A DNA stretch of 64,000 bases from Hallella mizrahii (GTDB lineage: Bacteria > Bacteroidota > Bacteroidia > Bacteroidales > Bacteroidaceae): contig NZ_VUNG01000008.1 of the NCBI RefSeq assembly GCF_009695775.1, positions 1-64,000 of the forward strand, read 5' to 3'. Shown piece after piece: positions 1-10,216 of this stretch. The position numbers were made by a program, and so were the translations under genes. The first letter of the stretch is position 1. Every line of letters starts with the position of its first letter. The notes beneath the pieces are model-generated. The model ran no database searches. It worked only from the letters and a program-made list of their open reading frames with translations, and was not told the origin of the DNA.

Positions 1-130
1 ATGGTATAAAGGTACAAAAAAAACGGGACATATGCAAGGAAACAGCGACATAAATACGGTATATCGGATGCATAGAAACAGGCTCTGTGCATAAACATCT
101 AGACAAATTAGTTTGGCAGCAGCCTCGGTA

Positions 131-470
131 ACCCCCGCCCCTACGTTCTCTCCGCCTGCCGCACCGTCAACGGGGTAATACCTCCCAAACGATGTGGATG
201 CTATCCACCAAAAGTCTACTTCTGACGAATCACAACTTACTAACTTCTCCATCGGTAGTGACATTATCCACCGTAGGGGCGGGGTTTATCCCCGCCCTAA
301 CCCCCGTGACAGTAATCATTCCACACCCGTGCCATATGTTTGTATATCTTTTGCGGGGTTAGGGCGGGGATAAACCCCGCCCCTACGTTCTCACCGCCTG
401 CCGCACCGTTGTGGCGACATCATCCAAGTAGGGGCGGGGTTTATCCCTGCCCTAACCCCGCAAAAGATAT
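131..470. repeat. GC-rich intergenic repeat cluster; perfect-but-one inverted 43-mers (344-386 and 428-470), further forward copy at 273-304, plus duplicated 'acgttctcnccgcctgccgcaccgt'
   Basis: gtaggggcggggtttatccc(c/t)gccctaaccccgcaaaagatat present in both orientations; no ORF in 1-490. Confidence 0.85.
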
Positions 471-493
471 GATTTAACCGATATGGTTACGTC

Positions 494-2110
494 TTACTTG
501 ACTTTGAAGTGAAACCAATCGATGTCTACCTGTCCACCGAGCTGCCGGGTGGCGTAGTTGTAGATGCCAAAGCGTGTGCCCATGAAAAAGCGACGGTAGT
601 CGAAGACGAGTTTGAAGCCACTCAAAACCGTTGTCCAATGCTTGCCGTCGAGGCTGTAGGCCAGTGAGGCCACATCTTTGTGGAGACGGAAATCAGCACT
701 TACCTTCAAGTAGACGATGTTCTGTGACAAGACCTTGCGGTAGACTTCGTGACGATGATCGGCAAGGACATGGAGATCCTTTGGCTCCATCTCCACAGAG
801 TCCGTCGAGGCCACGATATATTTCTTACCCTTTTCTTTCACTACGGAGAGCAGGGCGGCATCGTTCTGAAAGGCACAGAAGCCTGCCACATCGCCATCCT
901 GCATCTTGCTGACATCCATGCGGATGATACCCTCGCTCTGTGGTCCCATCATGCGCGTGGTCAGTGTGTTGCGGGCCAGAAAGATGTTGGGAACCACAGC
1001 AGCCGTATGCAGACGCAGCCAGCCACGGCGCTCGGTGAGCGACCAGGCGTTGTCCACGGGGTTGTGGTTCCACTGCCAGTCGAGGCTCAGTGTAGGTTTG
1101 TTGAACTCATCGCTGTTGACGATGCTCGTCTTCTTATTGCCCGCAAAGGGTACCTCCATCGTTGCGGGCACATAGTCAACCTTTGGCCAGCCGTCGACCC
1201 AGCGGACGGGAGAGAGCGTCGGCACGCGGCCTACGCCGCCACGATCCTGGAAGATCAACGCAAACCAACGGCCGTCTGGCGTGTCTACTATCGTGCCCTG
1301 CCCGACACCGCCGAAGCCGCCGAACTCTGTCTCGAGCATCACACGCTTAGTATATGGGCCTTGGATATCTTTTGCGCGGTAGACGACTTCGCGGCGCGGA
1401 TGGCCGTTGGTCCACGAAATCATCTGGAGATAGTAGCGACCGTCGTGCTTGATGACACGAGAACCTTCGAGGAGTCCCTTCTCCTCACTGTCGCGCTGGA
1501 AGAGCTGGCGGTGAGAGCCTTCCACGACCTGCTTGAGATCGCTGCTGAGCTCCACCATCTCGCCGGTAGCATAGAAGACATACGCACGGTCGTCATCGTC
1601 GAAGAACAGCGTGGCGTCGTGGAAATGAGGCAACCGGCTGACGAGTGTCCACGGACCTTCAGCCTTCTTGGCCGTCATGATATACGTCTCGCCACCGGGA
1701 TTGTCATTGGGAGCGAAGAGTGCATAAAACCGTCCTTTGTGATACTTCAGCGAGGTGGCCCACTGCCCGCGGCCGTAGACGGTGCCCTGCTCCATATTAT
1801 ATTTAGGCGAGTCAGTGAGTTTGTCGAAGATGTAGCCCACTGTCTGCCAGTTGACAAGGTCGCGCGAGTGCATGATGGGACCGCCCGGCATGAGGTGCAT
1901 CGTCGTCGAGACCATATAGTAGTCGCTGCCCACACGGATCAAGTCCATGTCGGGCACGTCCGACCAGATGACGGGATTGGAGAACATTGCGGTCTGCGAA
2001 GCTTCGTGATTCACGATTTTGCCCATGGGCTTCTTTACCGTCTCCGTTGCCATCATGGGCAGAGACAGTGCAGCGAGAAGCAGAAGGGCTGGGATTGTTT
2101 TTGTTTTCAT
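494..2110 (-). CDS. Glycoside hydrolase family 43 protein (beta-xylosidase/arabinofuranosidase-like), secreted
   Basis: NPVIWSDVPDMDLIRVGSDYYMVSTTMHLMPGGPIMHSRDLVNW and EGSRVIKHDGRYYLQ typical of GH43; signal peptide from MKTKTIPALLLLAALS (start at 2110 preferred over 2170). Confidence 0.85.
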   Translation of the reverse strand: MKTKTIPALLLLAALSLPMMATETVKKPMGKIVNHEASQTAMFSNPVIWSDVPDMDLIRVGSDYYMVSTTMHLMPGGPIMHSRDLVNWQTVGYIFDKLTDSPKYNMEQGTVYGRGQWATSLKYHKGRFYALFAPNDNPGGETYIMTAKKAEGPWTLVSRLPHFHDATLFFDDDDRAYVFYATGEMVELSSDLKQVVEGSHRQLFQRDSEEKGLLEGSRVIKHDGRYYLQMISWTNGHPRREVVYRAKDIQGPYTKRVMLETEFGGFGGVGQGTIVDTPDGRWFALIFQDRGGVGRVPTLSPVRWVDGWPKVDYVPATMEVPFAGNKKTSIVNSDEFNKPTLSLDWQWNHNPVDNAWSLTERRGWLRLHTAAVVPNIFLARNTLTTRMMGPQSEGIIRMDVSKMQDGDVAGFCAFQNDAALLSVVKEKGKKYIVASTDSVEMEPKDLHVLADHRHEVYRKVLSQNIVYLKVSADFRLHKDVASLAYSLDGKHWTTVLSGFKLVFDYRRFFMGTRFGIYNYATRQLGGQVDIDWFHFKVK

Positions 2111-2283
2111 TGATTTGTCTGTTTCTAATCTGCTTGATTCATGAACATTCAGTTCTTCTTTGTAGAACATGGAATTGCCATGAATTAACCACGAATGATT
2201 TACAACGATGATGTTGATGAGTAATTCATGGTCAATTCATGAACATCCATGTAAAAGATATATACATGAAACAAGCAGCTAAT

Positions 2284-4755
2284 TTATTTAGTCTTTATTG
2301 TTATTTTCTCTAACACCACACCCGGGTCGAGTGGTTCGAAGACGAGGCGATGGATGCCGTCGCTCAGCTGTTGCAACGGCAGCGTGACCTGCTTTTCAAC
2401 GATGCGGCGGGCTACCGTTGGGTAGTAGATGCTGTAGATATTCTCCGGCTTCTCATTGAGGTTGGCGTTGAAGTTCACCGTTTTACCCTTGCCGTCGAGG
2501 CTCACGCGGTAGCGCAGTCCACCCTGGTTGAGGAAGTCGAGCGTGCATTTCGTTGTCACGGTGATGGTCACGCTATCGGTGGGTTGCATACCATGGAAGC
2601 GATACTCCAGTTGTGCGCCGTTGACCGATGCTGTAGTTGGACGCAGCGTCATGGCACCGAGCGACGGTCCCATGAATGGGATGTCGATCCAGCGTGCGCC
2701 TTCGCCGTCGCGCTTGCTAAAGTAGTGTTCGGCCTCCAAAACCACTTTGTCTCCCTTGGCATCGATGATCCAGCTGTCGGTACGTGGCTTCACCTGATAG
2801 AGTTTCGGCAGCATGTCGTGGGGGAAGTTGTCGTTCCAAGTGGTGTATCCGATGTGTTTCTGGATCATCATGCCGTTCCATTTTCCTCCTGCAATATTGT
2901 GATTGTAGGCAGCACAGAGCAGAGAGTCACGACGGAAGTCGTGGCGGCAGCGCTCCGCCCACGTGTTGGCATCGGGGTTGCCCTGCTCATAGAGCTGATG
3001 GTTCATGGCTTGGGCATAGTACATGTCGTAGAGATTGGCCATTGCCTGCACGGGGAAGAGGATGAGTTCCTGGTAAGCGTCGCGACAACTCTCGGGCAGA
3101 GCAGTGTATTGGCGTAGGGCGTCACGCTCCAAAGCAGCGTAGTCGCTGACCACCTTCTCCCATTCGCCATCCTTCAGACTGTAGGTCTTGGCATCGAGCA
3201 TCTCCGCTGTGCAGCGTCCGGCATACTTGCATTGCAGGTTAAGAATACGCGCGGCCTCCGCAGCCTGCTCCTCGCCGAAGGCAGCCGCACAGAAGCGGCG
3301 GGTGTGATCCAAGAGGTTTTCTGTGGTGTAGGCAGTGGGGTTCCATGCCATGTCGATGAAGAGCTGGATGGGGTATTCCATCGGTTTGAGGTCACCGACA
3401 TTGAGGATCCACAGCCGGTCGATACCGTTTTCGGCAGCCAACGTCAGCTGTTCCCACATATTCTGAATGGGCGTCACGTTGATCCACTTCGAGTTTCTCG
3501 GAGCCCCCACATAGTCGACATGATAGTAGAGTCCCCATCCGCCTTTGCGTTTTCGCTCTTTTGGCGTAGGCACACGACGTACGTCGCCCCAGTTGTCATC
3601 ACAGAGCAGCAGTGTCACATCATCGGGCACACGCAGTCCGGCGTCGTAGTAGTCCATCACCTCTTTGTAGAGAGCCCATACCTGCGGCACCTCGCTGGCC
3701 TTCTTGCCACGTTCTTTCTCGATGATGCGTCGCTGGTTGCGGATGATTTTCTCCATGAGCTGAATGTTTGTGTTTTCGCTCATAGCCATGTCGCCGTCGC
3801 CGCGCATGCCGATGGTGACGATGTCTTCCGTATTTTTGTTGCGTCGCACGCCACCTGCCCAAAAAGCGTCCAAGGCCTTCTGGTTCGTGGCATAGTTCCA
3901 CTGCCCGCCTGCTGCCTCACGTGAAGCGCGGTCCTGCGGCTCTACGTTCGGGTCGTCGGTGTGGCCATGCCATTCCTTTTGTGAGCGGCACATCGGCTCG
4001 TGATGTGAGGTGCCGATGATGATGCCACGGTCGTCAGCAGTCTTGCTGTTCAGTGCGTCGTCGGCGTAGAAGGCCCAGCCCCACATGGCCGGCCACATGA
4101 AGTTTGCCTTTAATCTGAGCAGCAACTCAAAGACGCGGTCGTAGAAACGGTGGTCGCCGTAGTTTGTGCCATAGGTGTTTTTCACCCATGTTGTCAGGCA
4201 GGGAGCCTCGTCGTTGAGGAAGATGCCGCGGTACTTTACTCTTGGAGAGGGCTGGTATTGGCGGCCGTTGCTATATATAATATGGTCTTGGTGCTTCACG
4301 GGAACATCAGCCCACCAGTACCACGGCGAGACACCCATCTCGCGACTGAGCTCATAGATGCCGTAGATGGTGCCGCGCTTGTCTGAGCCGACGATGACGA
4401 GGTTGCCGTCGACAACGTCGATGAGATAGCTCTCCCATTGGCCCCGCAGTTTCCTGACGTCGATTTTATGGGCTTTGACGATGTTGCTGATCATTTTACT
4501 CTTGCCGAGCGTGCCGGCGATGATGCGTCCATGTTCCGGCAAATTGACTGATGTAGCGACAAGTATGGGTGCTGCTTTGCCACAGACACGCCCAATATCA
4601 GCACTGAGATCGCGTGCAGCCAATCTGACACCCGTCCAGTCTGTGGTGTCCACCACGATGGCGGCAGGTTGCTGTCCGGGCTTGGCAATGTAAAAGTCAT
4701 TGGCACTGGCCAGCAGAGGAAACAGAGAGAATAAGAATAGGAGGATCTTGTTCAT
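2284..4755 (-). CDS. Glycoside hydrolase family 115 (xylan alpha-1,2-glucuronidase)
   Basis: 823 aa; YELSREMGVSPWYWWADVPVK, FLNDEAPCLTTWVKNTYG, GTSHHEPMCRSQKEW characteristic of GH115. Confidence 0.85.
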   Translation of the reverse strand: MNKILLFLFSLFPLLASANDFYIAKPGQQPAAIVVDTTDWTGVRLAARDLSADIGRVCGKAAPILVATSVNLPEHGRIIAGTLGKSKMISNIVKAHKIDVRKLRGQWESYLIDVVDGNLVIVGSDKRGTIYGIYELSREMGVSPWYWWADVPVKHQDHIIYSNGRQYQPSPRVKYRGIFLNDEAPCLTTWVKNTYGTNYGDHRFYDRVFELLLRLKANFMWPAMWGWAFYADDALNSKTADDRGIIIGTSHHEPMCRSQKEWHGHTDDPNVEPQDRASREAAGGQWNYATNQKALDAFWAGGVRRNKNTEDIVTIGMRGDGDMAMSENTNIQLMEKIIRNQRRIIEKERGKKASEVPQVWALYKEVMDYYDAGLRVPDDVTLLLCDDNWGDVRRVPTPKERKRKGGWGLYYHVDYVGAPRNSKWINVTPIQNMWEQLTLAAENGIDRLWILNVGDLKPMEYPIQLFIDMAWNPTAYTTENLLDHTRRFCAAAFGEEQAAEAARILNLQCKYAGRCTAEMLDAKTYSLKDGEWEKVVSDYAALERDALRQYTALPESCRDAYQELILFPVQAMANLYDMYYAQAMNHQLYEQGNPDANTWAERCRHDFRRDSLLCAAYNHNIAGGKWNGMMIQKHIGYTTWNDNFPHDMLPKLYQVKPRTDSWIIDAKGDKVVLEAEHYFSKRDGEGARWIDIPFMGPSLGAMTLRPTTASVNGAQLEYRFHGMQPTDSVTITVTTKCTLDFLNQGGLRYRVSLDGKGKTVNFNANLNEKPENIYSIYYPTVARRIVEKQVTLPLQQLSDGIHRLVFEPLDPGVVLEKITIKTK

Positions 4756-4770
4756 ATTGCTTATAAAAGA

Positions 4771-7431
4771 TTATCTAATGCCAAAAACGGCATACGACTT
4801 CCCGGGTTGGGTGTCGATGTCATATTCATATACGTGCGGAATCTTCACCTCTTGAAGTTTTTGTGTGTGGATGAGCGGCTTCCTGACTACGGCAGGAGCA
4901 AACAGCGCATTGGGGCAAGCACCTTTGGCTTCCCGCAATCCCTGTCCTTTCAGAGGCTGGTAAGCGCGCAGACGCAGCACGCCGCCGATGGTAGAGGTGA
5001 TGGTGGCTTGTTTAAGCTTGCCGTCGCTCCACTGTTCACTGACGACGAAACCACCACGGGTTCTGATACCCTTCACGCTTCCCTCGTGCCAGGCAGCAGG
5101 CAGTGCTGGCAAGAGATGCACGGCACCGTCGTGACTCTGTACCAGCATCTCGGCGATGCCAGCGGTGAAACCAAAGTTACCGTCAATCTGAAAGGGCGGA
5201 TGCGCATCGAAGAGATTGGGATAGACACGGCCGTTGGGATACTGCCGTTGCAGTGAGTCGCAAGGTAGCAGGTGCAGCAGGTTGTTGATGATTTGCAGCG
5301 CATGATCGCCGTCGAGCATACGTGCCCAGAAGTTGATCTTCCATCCTAAGCTCCATCCCGTGGCCATATCGCCGCGCTGGAGCAGGGTGGTGTGAGCGGC
5401 GCTGAAAAGCTCAGGATGGCTGAAAGGCGAAATCTGATTGCTCGGATACAGCCCGTAGAGATGAGAGATATGGCGGTGCTCGTCTTTCGGATTGTCACCG
5501 TCTTGCAGCCATTCTTGCAGTTGACCGTAGCGACCTACTTGCATGGGAGGCAGCAAAGCGAGCTTCTCTTGTGCCTCGTGGCGGAATGTCGTGTCGGTAC
5601 CGAGTATTTCTGAAGCCCTGATAGCCGAGGACAGTGCGTCGAAAGCAATCTGGTTGTCCATCGTGCACCCCGCTGTTACGGACGTGCGTTTACCCATTGG
5701 GCCGTGCTCAGGACTGACAGACGGAGAGAGGAGAAACGCTTTGTGAATGTTGAAAGTTGAAAGTTGAGAGTTGAGAGTTGAAAGTTGAGAGTTGAAAGTT
5801 GAAAGTTGAGAGTTGAAAGTTGAAAGTTGAGAGTTGAACTGATAGAGCGAATCTGTGGGCACGATCTGGCCATAGTCCATCAGGAAGCGGGCGGCGGAGC
5901 GGAGAACAGGATACCACTGACGTAGGAAACTCTTGTCGCCTGTGAAGAGATAGTGTTGCCACAGATGCGTTGTCAGCCACGCTCCGCCACAGGGAAACAT
6001 GCCCCAGTAAGCACCGTCGATCGGGCCGGCAACACGCCAGATGTCGGTGTTGTGATGAGCTACAAAGCCGCGGCAGCCATACATTGTCTGTGCGGTTTGG
6101 GCACCAGTCTGGCTGAGATCGTGGATGAGAGAAAAGAGAGGGGGCAGGGTAGAAGTGAGGTTGGTCACCTCTGCCGGCCAGTAGTTCATCTCTGTGTTGA
6201 TGTTGATGGTGTACTTGCTGTCCCATGGTGCGAAGCGTTCCTTGTTCCAGATACCTTGTAGGTTGGCTGCCTGACCGCCGGAGCGTGATGAGGAGAGCAG
6301 GAGATAGCGGCCATATTGAAACATCAGCGTCACAAGACGGGGATCTTGCTGCTGAGGATATTGCTGGAGCAAAACGTCTGTCGGAAGAACCTGACTTTGT
6401 GATTTTGCGGGATTGATGCTTAAGCTTACCGTGTTGAAAAGCGGCTGATAAGCAGCTATATGTGCCCGAAGTTGCTCGGCATAGTTACCGGCAAGAGCCT
6501 GCTCCAACGCCAGTTGTGCCTTGCCTTCCGCGTTGCCACTGATGTCGTGATAGTTGACGAAATTCGTGGCAGCGGTCAGATAGATGGTAGCGGAGGTGGC
6601 ATGAGTGATGCTCAGACGATCGTCTTGACTCATCGTTTTGCCGTCGGTTTTCACAGCCACCTTGCACACGGCATGCAGTCCGGCCTTTACGCCTTCCTGT
6701 TCTTCACCCTGACAGACCATCGACAGTTGCTGTCGCTGAGCCTCTACCTTGTGGTTGAGGATTGAGGAAAGCGAGACACTGAAGTGCAAGGCACCTTTTC
6801 GCGAAGCCTGGAGATGCACCGCCATGAAACGCCCAGCAAAAGAAGTGAAGACCGTGCGCTTGATTTTCACACCGTCTTGAACGAAAGTTGTGGTATTAAC
6901 CGCTTGCTCCAGAGACAGAGAGCGATGGTAGCTGTTGTCACCAGAGAGCTTGGCCGATGCTTTGAGCTGACGTTTATTTCCCTGACCTTCCGTAGGCATG
7001 TCAATGAGCAGCGAGCCCAACGGCAAGAAGCGCATACCGTTCTTGCCGGTGAAGAAGTTGCGGTTGATGACGCCCTCGGCCTGTTCCTCCTTACCATGAC
7101 GAATCAGTTTGCGCACACATTGCAAGGAATCTTTGGCACGTGGCGCATCGTTGTTGTATGGTGATCCGGACCAGAAAGTAGTCTCATTGAGGTCGATACG
7201 CTCGTGCGAAGTACCGCCGTAGACCATCGCCCCGATGAATCCGTTGCCTAAGGGCAGTGCTTCCCACCAGTTTCGGGCAGGTTGCTGATACTCCAAAAGC
7301 AACCTTTCGTGGATAGAAGGGGTCGTACTCCAACTCTGAAGACAGATGAGCAGGAGTGAAGAGAGCATCAGAAAATACCCTTGGGTTTTGTTTTGCCAAG
7401 TATAGATAGAAGGAAATAGCTTTACCATCAT
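4771..7431 (-). CDS. Glycoside hydrolase family 95 (alpha-L-fucosidase / alpha-L-galactosidase)
   Basis: 886 aa; [86 protein letters not shown]. Confidence 0.88.
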   Translation of the reverse strand: MMVKLFPSIYTWQNKTQGYFLMLSSLLLICLQSWSTTPSIHERLLLEYQQPARNWWEALPLGNGFIGAMVYGGTSHERIDLNETTFWSGSPYNNDAPRAKDSLQCVRKLIRHGKEEQAEGVINRNFFTGKNGMRFLPLGSLLIDMPTEGQGNKRQLKASAKLSGDNSYHRSLSLEQAVNTTTFVQDGVKIKRTVFTSFAGRFMAVHLQASRKGALHFSVSLSSILNHKVEAQRQQLSMVCQGEEQEGVKAGLHAVCKVAVKTDGKTMSQDDRLSITHATSATIYLTAATNFVNYHDISGNAEGKAQLALEQALAGNYAEQLRAHIAAYQPLFNTVSLSINPAKSQSQVLPTDVLLQQYPQQQDPRLVTLMFQYGRYLLLSSSRSGGQAANLQGIWNKERFAPWDSKYTININTEMNYWPAEVTNLTSTLPPLFSLIHDLSQTGAQTAQTMYGCRGFVAHHNTDIWRVAGPIDGAYWGMFPCGGAWLTTHLWQHYLFTGDKSFLRQWYPVLRSAARFLMDYGQIVPTDSLYQFNSQLSTFNSQLSTFNSQLSTLNSQLSTFNIHKAFLLSPSVSPEHGPMGKRTSVTAGCTMDNQIAFDALSSAIRASEILGTDTTFRHEAQEKLALLPPMQVGRYGQLQEWLQDGDNPKDEHRHISHLYGLYPSNQISPFSHPELFSAAHTTLLQRGDMATGWSLGWKINFWARMLDGDHALQIINNLLHLLPCDSLQRQYPNGRVYPNLFDAHPPFQIDGNFGFTAGIAEMLVQSHDGAVHLLPALPAAWHEGSVKGIRTRGGFVVSEQWSDGKLKQATITSTIGGVLRLRAYQPLKGQGLREAKGACPNALFAPAVVRKPLIHTQKLQEVKIPHVYEYDIDTQPGKSYAVFGIR
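5750..5838. repeat. Heptanucleotide tandem repeat (ttgaaag/ttgagag), 12 full units plus partial, inside the GH95 CDS
   Basis: Direct reading; 12 x 7 = 84 nt, encodes (FNSQLST)n in the minus-strand GH95 frame. Confidence 0.97.
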
Positions 7432-7639
7432 GATTCGTTTCCAGTTATTTTTGCAAAGTTACGCATTTTGTCTCAATGTTTATTTGCCAAACGTTTCATT
7501 TTGCTTGTTATTTGTTGCAGATGAAATGTATTTTTGCTCTTTTGTTAGTTTCCTTTGTCAATATCCGAACAGTATTTTGCATATTCGTTATTTTTGTGTT
7601 ACTTTGCAGCAAGAAAAGAATTAAAGAGTAGAAGCATCG

Positions 7640-8587
7640 ATGAAAGCGGTACTCACGATCACAGGTTCAGACAGTTGTGGCGGTGCCGGCATACAGGCCG
7701 ACATCAAGACGATCAGTCAGTTGGGTGGCTATGCCCTCACGGCCATTACGTCCATCACGGTTCAGAATACGTTGGGTATTCAGAACTATTACGACTTGCC
7801 CCCGGAGACTGTTCGGGGACAGGTGGAGGCCGTCATCAATGATGTGGAACCCAATGTTGTGAAGGTGGGACTGATCCGCACACTTGCCACGCTCAACGTC
7901 ATTGTCGACTTGTTGCAGAAATATCGTCCCGACAGCATCATCTATGATGCCGTTGTGCGCACAGCTCAGGGCGAGCAGTTGATACCCGATGATGTTCACG
8001 ACATGATAGTCCGGCGCCTGCTGCCCCTATGTACTGTAGTGATTATCGGCAAGGAACAGTCCATCAGCAAGTTGCCCGATTCGATACATACGATCGCTAT
8101 CGACGACAATCCCCAGCACGGTTACGCCAACGGCTTTTCCTCAGCTCTGGCTTGTTTTGTCAGCCAGGGACTGTCAGTGGCCGAAGCCAAGGGTAAGGCC
8201 CTGGCTTTCGTAAACGCCCAGTCAGCCACAGTCTCAGATGCTACGGGGCGCTGTGGCGAGCTTTATCGGTTGTTTCTCGAAGCGATCGCCGAGCGGGGCG
8301 ACGAGTATCACGACATTAACTATTATGCCGATCACCTCAACGTCAGTGCCCGCTACCTGGCGCAGGTCACCCATCGGGCTGTGGGGCTCACCCCAAAACA
8401 GATTGTAGATAAGGAGATGACACATATCCTACAGTCAGCATTGCTCTCGTCGGCACAGCCACTTCAGCAGTTGGCATACGACCACGGCTTCACCTCCCAG
8501 CAGCATTTCACCAAGTTCTTCAAGAAGCAAACGGGGCTGACGCCAAGCCAATACCGTGCGGAGGTCAAACGGAAACGGAGAGAGTGA
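7640..8587 (+). CDS. ThiD/PdxK-like kinase domain fused to C-terminal AraC-type HTH
   Basis: MKAVLTITGSDSCGGAGIQADIKTISQLGGYALTAITSITVQNT (ThiD-like) and C-terminal LQQLAYDHGFTSQQHFTKFFKKQTGLTPSQYR (AraC HTH). Confidence 0.88.
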   Translation: MKAVLTITGSDSCGGAGIQADIKTISQLGGYALTAITSITVQNTLGIQNYYDLPPETVRGQVEAVINDVEPNVVKVGLIRTLATLNVIVDLLQKYRPDSIIYDAVVRTAQGEQLIPDDVHDMIVRRLLPLCTVVIIGKEQSISKLPDSIHTIAIDDNPQHGYANGFSSALACFVSQGLSVAEAKGKALAFVNAQSATVSDATGRCGELYRLFLEAIAERGDEYHDINYYADHLNVSARYLAQVTHRAVGLTPKQIVDKEMTHILQSALLSSAQPLQQLAYDHGFTSQQHFTKFFKKQTGLTPSQYRAEVKRKRRE

Positions 8588-8653
8588 TAAAAAGCGAGTT
8601 AGTATTGAACACTTATAAATCAGGATAAGAAACACAACTAAAAGACAGAAACA

Positions 8654-9529
8654 ATGGAAAACGACAGACAAACTTTGAACCGCAACTTGGCACAGATGCT
8701 CAAGGGCGGTGTGATCATGGACGTGACAACGCCTGAGCAGGCAAAGATCGCGGAAGAGGCAGGAGCGTGTGCCGTCATGGCGTTGGAACGCATCCCCGCA
8801 GATATCCGTGCCGCAGGCGGCGTGGCCCGCATGAGCGATCCGAAGATGATTAAAGGCATTCAGGCTGCTGTGAGCATCCCGGTGATGGCCAAGTGCCGTA
8901 TCGGACATATTGCCGAGGCTCAGATCTTGCAGGCTATCGACATCGACTACATTGACGAGAGTGAGGTACTTTCGCCTGCCGACGATGTCTATCACATCGA
9001 TAAGACACAGTTCCGCGTGCCCTTTGTCTGTGGTGCCCGAAATCTGAGTGAGGCTCTGCGCCGTATCGCCGAGGGAGCTACGATGATCCGTACCAAAGGT
9101 GAGCCAGGTACCGGCGATGTGGTTCAGGCCGTGCACCACATGAGACTGATGCAGCGTCAGATCCGCGACCTTGTCGCCAAACGCCCCGACGAGCTTTTCG
9201 AGGCAGCCAAAGAGTTGCAGGCACCTTACGATTTGGTGAAATATGTCCATGATCACGGCAAGTTACCGGTGGTGAATTTTGCAGCCGGTGGTGTGGCAAC
9301 GCCAGCCGATGCTGCTCTAATGATGGAGTTGGGCGCAGAAGGTGTGTTCGTTGGCAGTGGCATCTTCAAGAGCGGCAACCCCCGCAAGCGTGCCGCCGCT
9401 ATCGTCAAAGCCGTCACCAACTACAACGATCCGAAGGTGCTGGCAGATATCAGTGAGGATCTTGGCGAGGCCATGGTGGGCATCAACGCCGACGAGATAC
9501 AGCTGTTGATGGCCGAGAGAGGTAAATAA
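8654..9529 (+). CDS. pdxS: Pyridoxal 5'-phosphate synthase subunit PdxS
   Basis: [51 protein letters not shown]; 291 aa. Confidence 0.97.
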   Translation: MENDRQTLNRNLAQMLKGGVIMDVTTPEQAKIAEEAGACAVMALERIPADIRAAGGVARMSDPKMIKGIQAAVSIPVMAKCRIGHIAEAQILQAIDIDYIDESEVLSPADDVYHIDKTQFRVPFVCGARNLSEALRRIAEGATMIRTKGEPGTGDVVQAVHHMRLMQRQIRDLVAKRPDELFEAAKELQAPYDLVKYVHDHGKLPVVNFAAGGVATPADAALMMELGAEGVFVGSGIFKSGNPRKRAAAIVKAVTNYNDPKVLADISEDLGEAMVGINADEIQLLMAERGK

Positions 9530-9550
9530 GCGAGAGGAGGACCTTTGTCT

Positions 9551-10138
9551 ATGAATAAACGTATTGCTGTGTTGGCACTGCAAGGAGCCTTCATTGAACA
9601 TGAGAAGATGTTGCAGCGGCTCGGTGCGGATGTCTTTGAGATCAGAGAGAAAGCCGACTGGCAACAGCCTAAGGACGGGCTTGTCATCCCAGGTGGCGAG
9701 AGCACGGTGATGGCCAAACTGCTTGTGGAGTTGGGACTCCACGAAGAGATTCGCAACGATATCGTAGCCGGTCTCCCCGTCTTCGGCACGTGTGCGGGTC
9801 TGATACTCTTGTCGGAGTATGTGCGCCAGCATGAAGATGAGGAAGCGGAACCGATGGCAGGAGGGCTGTCGACCATGGACATCACCACTTGCCGCAATGC
9901 TTACGGTCGTCAGTTGGGCAGCTTTGCCACGGAATCCGACGTAGAGGGTGTGGGCAAGGTGCCGATGACGTTCATCCGTGCGCCGTATATCGAGTCAGTA
10001 GGACCCAAGGCTGAGGCATTGGCGAGCGTCGACGGACATATTGTAGCCGCCCGCCAGGACAATCAGCTTGTCACCGCTTTTCATCCAGAACTCACTGATG
10101 ACACTCGGGTGCACGAAGCCTTTCTGAGGATGATATAA
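9551..10138 (+). CDS. pdxT: Pyridoxal 5'-phosphate synthase glutaminase subunit PdxT
   Basis: IAVLALQGAFIEHEKML, GLVIPGGESTVMAKLL, PVFGTCAGLILL; ATG at 9551 preferred over TTG at 9545. Confidence 0.96.
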   Translation: MNKRIAVLALQGAFIEHEKMLQRLGADVFEIREKADWQQPKDGLVIPGGESTVMAKLLVELGLHEEIRNDIVAGLPVFGTCAGLILLSEYVRQHEDEEAEPMAGGLSTMDITTCRNAYGRQLGSFATESDVEGVGKVPMTFIRAPYIESVGPKAEALASVDGHIVAARQDNQLVTAFHPELTDDTRVHEAFLRMI

Positions 10139-10172
10139 GAGGAATAGTAGCTGTAGATCTGTAAGCCACGCT

Positions 10173-10214
10173 AACTCTTCCTCCCTCTCTCAACGTGGAG
10201 AGGGAGGAAGAGTT
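10173..10214. terminator. Bidirectional intrinsic terminator between convergent pdxT and HTCS gene
   Basis: Perfect 17-bp stem aactcttcctccctctc/gagagggaggaagagtt with 8-nt loop. Confidence 0.85.
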
Positions 10215-10216
10215 TC

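Noticed and set aside
749-2113. 454-aa ORF antisense to the GH43 gene
   Set aside because: Shadow ORF; GH43 family motifs are on the minus strand.
9545-9550. TTG start for pdxT
   Set aside because: ATG at 9551 gives the conserved MNKRIAVLALQG N-terminus.
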